Part shown: positions 59,501-64,000 of the stretch, piece after piece
How the letters are laid out: every line of letters begins with the position of its first letter
Numbering within the stretch: position 1 is the stretch's first letter
Assembly (NCBI GenBank): GCA_038501195.1
Contig: JBBPUQ010000006.1
Coordinates: forward strand, 3,348,001 to 3,412,000
Length of the DNA: 64,000 nucleotides
From: Nemania diffusa
Lineage: Eukaryota > Ascomycota > Sordariomycetes > Xylariales > Xylariaceae
Direction: 5' to 3'
Made by a program: the position numbers and the translations under genes
Notes under the pieces: generated by a model
What the model saw: the letters and a program-made list of their open reading frames with translations, nothing else
Databases searched by the model: none
Told to the model about the DNA's origin: nothing

Positions 59501-61822
59501 AAACTTTATATAAAAAAATATTTATTAAAATATATTAAGCTGTTAGAAAAATCAAACAAACATACATATTATTTTATTATATATTTGATATTTTATATAA
59601 AAAAATCAGTTATTATATAAATAAAAAAATAATATTATAAATAATTATAAAAACTTTAAATAATATAATTAAATTAAATAGTTTTATATTTATTTTATTA
59701 ATTTTTAAAGCTTATTTTAAAATTAATAACAATTTATTTTTTTTGTTAAAAATTATTTAAAAAATAAAAGTTATACAAAAAGCTATAAAAATATTAAAAA
59801 ATATTTATATAAAAGTTAATATTGACTGAACTATATAAACTAGAAATAAATTAATATTATTATATAAAGTATTTTTTTTATTTTTTTAAAATAAAGTTAT
59901 AATATAAAAAAAGTGTAAAAATTAAATAAAACTATATAAAATTTTTACGATTAAAAATTGTAATATTATAGTTAATATAATAAATAAACTAGCTAAATTT
60001 TATTATATATAAATTAAGTTATATTATTAACAAAAAATTATATTTAATTTATTATATAAAAAAAATAATTTTTTATATAATTTTTTTTAAATTGTTAAAT
60101 AGTTGTAACTTTAATATAAAAATAAACTAAAAAAGTTATTTATATTTATTAGTAATTAATACTTTATATTAAAAAAAATCAACGATTATATTTTAGCTAT
60201 ATAATTAAAACAAAATAATATAATTATTATATTTAATATATTTTTTAAACAATTAAATATAGCTAAAATAAATATATTAGCGATTTAAAATATATTTTAA
60301 TTTATATAATATAATTTAAACTAATATAACTAAATAAAAATTTTTTAAACTAAATTTATATAAAAAGTTAAAAATAAAACAATTAAACTATATAAAAAGT
60401 TTAAATTAATTATATAAAGTTATAAAAATAATAATAAAGTTTAAATTTTTATATAAATATTAACAATTTAATATATAAATTAATAATTTATTATAACTTT
60501 AAAACTATTGTTAATTTAAAACTATAATATATATATAAAATTATAAAATATTTTTTAAACATATATATAATTATATAACAAATTAAATTAAAAAATTTAT
60601 ATATATTTGCTAAAAAAACTAAAAAACAAATATTTAATAAATATTATATTTTAAATTATATAACTATTATATAAATTAGCTAAATTAAAATTATATTAAT
60701 ATAAAATTTATTACAAATATTACTATTAAAAATTAAATATAAAAATATTTATATATAATTTATATTTATTATATATTAAAAAAAAACCTAATAAATTTGC
60801 AATTATAAGATTTTAAATAAATAATATTTTTAATATTATATTTAAAAAGTTTTTATATAAAAAAAAAACTAAGTTATTATTTTAAACAAAATTAAAAACA
60901 AAATTAATATTTAAATATTTTATTAAATTTAATAAAAGCAAAATTTAAATAAACAAACAAAATTTTTTTTTTATTTAATAAAAATAAACTAAATAACTAT
61001 ATATTATTAACTTTTATATAAAAAATTACTTTTAGTAATATATTATTTAATAAATTTAAAATATATATATTATATTAATATATTAACTAAAAATATTATA
61101 TAATTTATTAATTATTATATAAATTTAAAAGCTATTAAAAAATAATATTAAAATATTAAATATATAAATATAATAGCAAATCAATAATATATAGCAAAAA
61201 TTATACTATATATTTTTAAATTTTAGTTATATAAAAATTTTTATTTTTATTAACAAAATATTTACAAATAACAAAAATTTAAGTTTTTAAATTAGATTTA
61301 TAATTATATTAACTAATAAAAACTATATAAAAAACACTTTTACAATTAAAAGCAATATTATTTATTAAAATTTAATTAAATATAAACAAGTTATATATAA
61401 TATATTAACAAATAAGCTATATAATATAATTAATAAATTTAATTATACTATTATATTTAATATAACTTTTTAAAAAATTATTTATATAATAAAATTATTA
61501 ACTATATTATTAGTTATATATACTAATTTTAAATTTTTATATAAATATTTAATTAAACTAAAAATTATATAAAAAAAACAACTTATAATTAATATTATAT
61601 TATTTTAAAAAATATACAAAAATCGCAAAATTATAAAAATATAATAAATCGATAATAAAAACAACTTAATAAACATTTATATAAAAAAAATATTTAATTA
61701 AATATTAAAAAAACTAGTTAATATAAATAAATTAATTATATAAATAAAAGTATATATAAATTAATTAAACAGTAAAAAAAATAACAAAAAATTAGTTAAT
61801 ATTAAAACTAAAATTATTATAT

Positions 61823-61834
61823 AAAAGAAAAAAA
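61823..61834 (+). other. Possible polypurine tract
   Basis: Purine run AAAAGAAAAAAA six bases before the right LTR, the expected site of plus-strand priming in an LTR retrotransposon. The AT-rich context makes A-runs common, so this is supportive only. Confidence 0.4.
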
Positions 61835-61840
61835 TTTTAA

Positions 61841-62149
61841 TATTAAATTAATAACTTAATAAAACTTATATATATATATTAAATATATATAACTAAAACT
61901 TAAACTAGAATTTTTATTAAATAACTAAATAAATAAAAAATATAAAAACTTATTAAAATTTACAAGATTTATAAGTTCTATATATATATATATATAAATA
62001 ATTTATGTATAATTTTTTTTAGTTATATTTTTTTTTGTAAAATATATATATAAATTAATACAAAATTTTAAAGCTTAAAAACAAACTTTAAACTTTATAA
62101 ATTACTTTAAATTTTTTTATATATATATATATAAAAAGTTTTACTAATA
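61841..62149 (+). repeat. Right LTR
   Basis: Matches the left LTR over its full length, about 309 bases, with A replacing G and T replacing C at most of the differences I could align (start TATTAAATTAATAACTTAAT). It ends near GTTTTACTAATA. Confidence 0.72.
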
Positions 62150-63956
62150 TATATAATTTTTATAATTATATTTTATATAAAAAAATAAAATATATTTTTT
62201 AAAAAATAACTTTTAATAATTTCTTTTAAAAATTTTTATATTTAATTAATTAAAAACTTTATATTAAAAAAATTAAAAATATAAAATATTATATATAATA
62301 TTTACAATAGTAATAAATTTAAAAAAAACTATATATTTAAATATAATATTTTAAAAACTATATTTTTATAAAAATAATTTTTTAAAACTATTATTTAAAA
62401 ATTAAAAAGATTTATTTAAATATTTAGTTAATAAATTATTTAACATTAATATTTTTAAAAAATATAAATAATTTAAAAATAATAAAATATTTAAAATTAT
62501 TTTTATATAAAATATAAAAAACAATTTATTTTTATTAAAATAAATATTTATATATAAATTTAATAAAAATAAATTTTTAAATATATATAAAATATATTTA
62601 ATTATTAAAAATAATTGTTAAAAAAAAAATATTTTAATTAATTTATATAGTTATATTTATAACTAAAATATTTAAATTTATAATAATATTAATAATAATT
62701 TTTAATTTTAAAATTAAATAGTTTAATATAATTAAAATATTTTTAATTTATTAAAAATTAATAAAACTTTTATAAATATATAATTTTTAAAAGATTTTAA
62801 TTAAAATAACTTAATTAATAAATTTAATAAAACATTATATAGTTTAAAAAACTTTTTATTATTATAATATAAAAAATTTATTAAAATATTTAAAACTAAC
62901 AAAATAATAGTTTTAAAAAAAAAACTTTGTTTGTTTTATATTTTAAAATATATAATATTTATTATATTTTATATAAACAACTTTTTAATTTTATACTATA
63001 AAACTTATAAAAAAAAAAAAAAAAAGAATTATTTTAAATATTAAAAATACTTATAAACTTAAAAATTAAAATAATTTAAAACTATTTTTAAAAATTAATT
63101 ATATTAATATATAACAAATATATTAATAAAATTATAATATATTATAAACTTAATAATTAAAATTAAGTTTTTATAATATTATTTTTAATAAAAAAGTTTA
63201 AAAAATATTTAAAAAATATAATAAAAGTAAAAATTAAACTATATTAAAAACTAATTAAATTAACTATTATATATATAATAATATAACTTTTAAAATTTTT
63301 AATTAATTTTAATTTTATATATTGTAAAATTATTTATTAAATAATTTAATATTTATATATAATATATTTTTTTAAAATTATATATAAAATATAAAATTAT
63401 AAAACTTAAACTTTTTTAATAGTAAAAAATGCTTTATTTATAAATAATTATAAAATTTATTGTTTTTTATATAAATATATTAAATTATTATTTAAAAATA
63501 TAATTTTATAAAAAACTATTTATTAAAACATTATATTTATTTTAATTATAAAAATAAAAATAAATATAATTAAATTTAATATAAAAAAATAATAGTGTTT
63601 AAAAAACTATTTTATAAATTTATTTTAAAATTAAATAAAATATAAACAATTTATTTAAATAATATATAAATAATTAAATTAATAAAAATAAAATAAAAAT
63701 ATTAAGTTTAAATATATAAATATATAAAATATATAATTATATTAAAAATATTTTAAAAAAAGTTTTAAAATAATATATTTTTTTATTTAATTAAATATTT
63801 TTAAATTTTTATTAATTTTAAAAATATAAATTATATTTATAATATAAATTTAAAAAATAAATAAAAAAAAAACAAAATTAAAATAAGTTATATTAATTTT
63901 TATTTATTATTTTTATTATGTTATTTTTTAAGTTTATTAAATATTAAACATAAAAA

Positions 63957-63982
63957 AATATATATATATATATATATATATA
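63957..63982. repeat. (TA)n tract
   Basis: Pure TA dinucleotide repeat of about 13 units near the window end, inside the AT block. Confidence 0.8.
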
Positions 63983-64000
63983 ATATAATTATATATTAAT

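Larger units (their letters stand above)
56235..62149 (+). mobile_element. RIP-degraded LTR retrotransposon, about 5.9 kb
   Basis: Two direct repeats of about 308 bases (56235-56542 and 61841-62149) bound a 5.3-kb interior. Where the two LTRs differ, the changes I could align are mainly G/A or C/T, as RIP would produce. The left copy starts TGTTGA; the right copy starts TATTAA at the same position. A purine run (61823-61834) lies just before the right LTR as a polypurine tract would, which sets the plus orientation. TATAT flanks both ends as a possible 5-bp target duplication, weak evidence in this composition. No reverse transcriptase or integrase motif is readable, so Copia versus Gypsy cannot be decided; the length fits either. 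Confidence 0.7.
52254..64000. other. RIP-type AT-rich block
   Basis: From about 52.26 kb to the window end the sequence is almost only A and T; G and C occur as isolated bases, mostly in AAGCTT-like or AAC/GTT contexts. No gene-like reading frame survives. This is the signature of repeat-induced point mutation (C-to-T changes on both strands of duplicated DNA), known from Pezizomycotina, and such blocks are usually heterochromatic. The edge with normal sequence is sharp, within about 50 bases. A degraded LTR retrotransposon is visible inside. The 3.9 kb before it and 1.8 kb after it carry no structure I can identify. Confidence 0.85.

Overview
The window comes from the nuclear genome of a filamentous ascomycete (Pezizomycotina, most likely Sordariomycetes). 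The evidence is: spliceosomal introns, mostly about 50-170 nt, with GTAAGT/GTATGT-type donors; a HET-domain gene; a near-exact fungal casein kinase I; long gene-poor spacers; and, from about 52.25 kb to the end, an almost pure A/T block of the kind left by repeat-induced point mutation (RIP). All exon models below were built by hand from reading frame, splice consensus and family similarity.

Layout. 0-8.1 kb is an accessory block: a partial rhodopsin-like (SAT4-type) membrane protein, a HET-domain protein with an unusual Phe/Gly/Asn/Ser-rich N-terminus, and a secreted, Cys-rich, single-pass membrane protein. 8.1-13.9 kb has no gene I can support and is full of short TAGG/CCTA-type repeats. 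13.9-25.6 kb is a conserved block: casein kinase I, an Inp54-like tail-anchored inositol 5-phosphatase, an SH3 protein of the Lsb1/Pin3 type, and mitochondrial 2-methylcitrate dehydratase. 27.2-32.0 kb holds a frameshifted UMP/CMP-kinase-like relic and a ten-exon OPT oligopeptide transporter. 34.2-40.5 kb holds the large subunit of molybdopterin synthase, divergently paired with an RBM5-like RRM/zinc-finger/G-patch splicing factor, then a GPI-type aspartyl protease. 40.5-44.2 kb is another TAGG-rich spacer. 44.2-49.1 kb has an MFS (DHA2-type) transporter and a berberine-bridge-like FAD oxidoreductase that lacks its C-terminal domain; its tail runs into an unrelated frameshifted relic. 49.6-52.3 kb carries a tRNA-like gene lying between two diverged direct repeats. 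52.25-64 kb is the AT block, and inside it I recognise a RIP-degraded LTR retrotransposon with two LTRs of about 308 bp.

The conserved genes act in separate core pathways: kinase signalling, phosphoinositides, propionate catabolism, molybdenum cofactor synthesis, splicing and cell-wall proteolysis. They show no operon-like link. The accessory ends (0-8 kb and 44-64 kb) contain the recognition, transport and redox genes, the broken genes and the transposon. That gradient from conserved core to decayed repeat island is the main structural story. I found no CRISPR array and no convincing new multi-gene system. The best leads are the Phe-rich HET protein, the RIP-degraded retroelement, the tRNA/direct-repeat region, the two broken genes, and the dispersed TAGG/CCTA palindromes.
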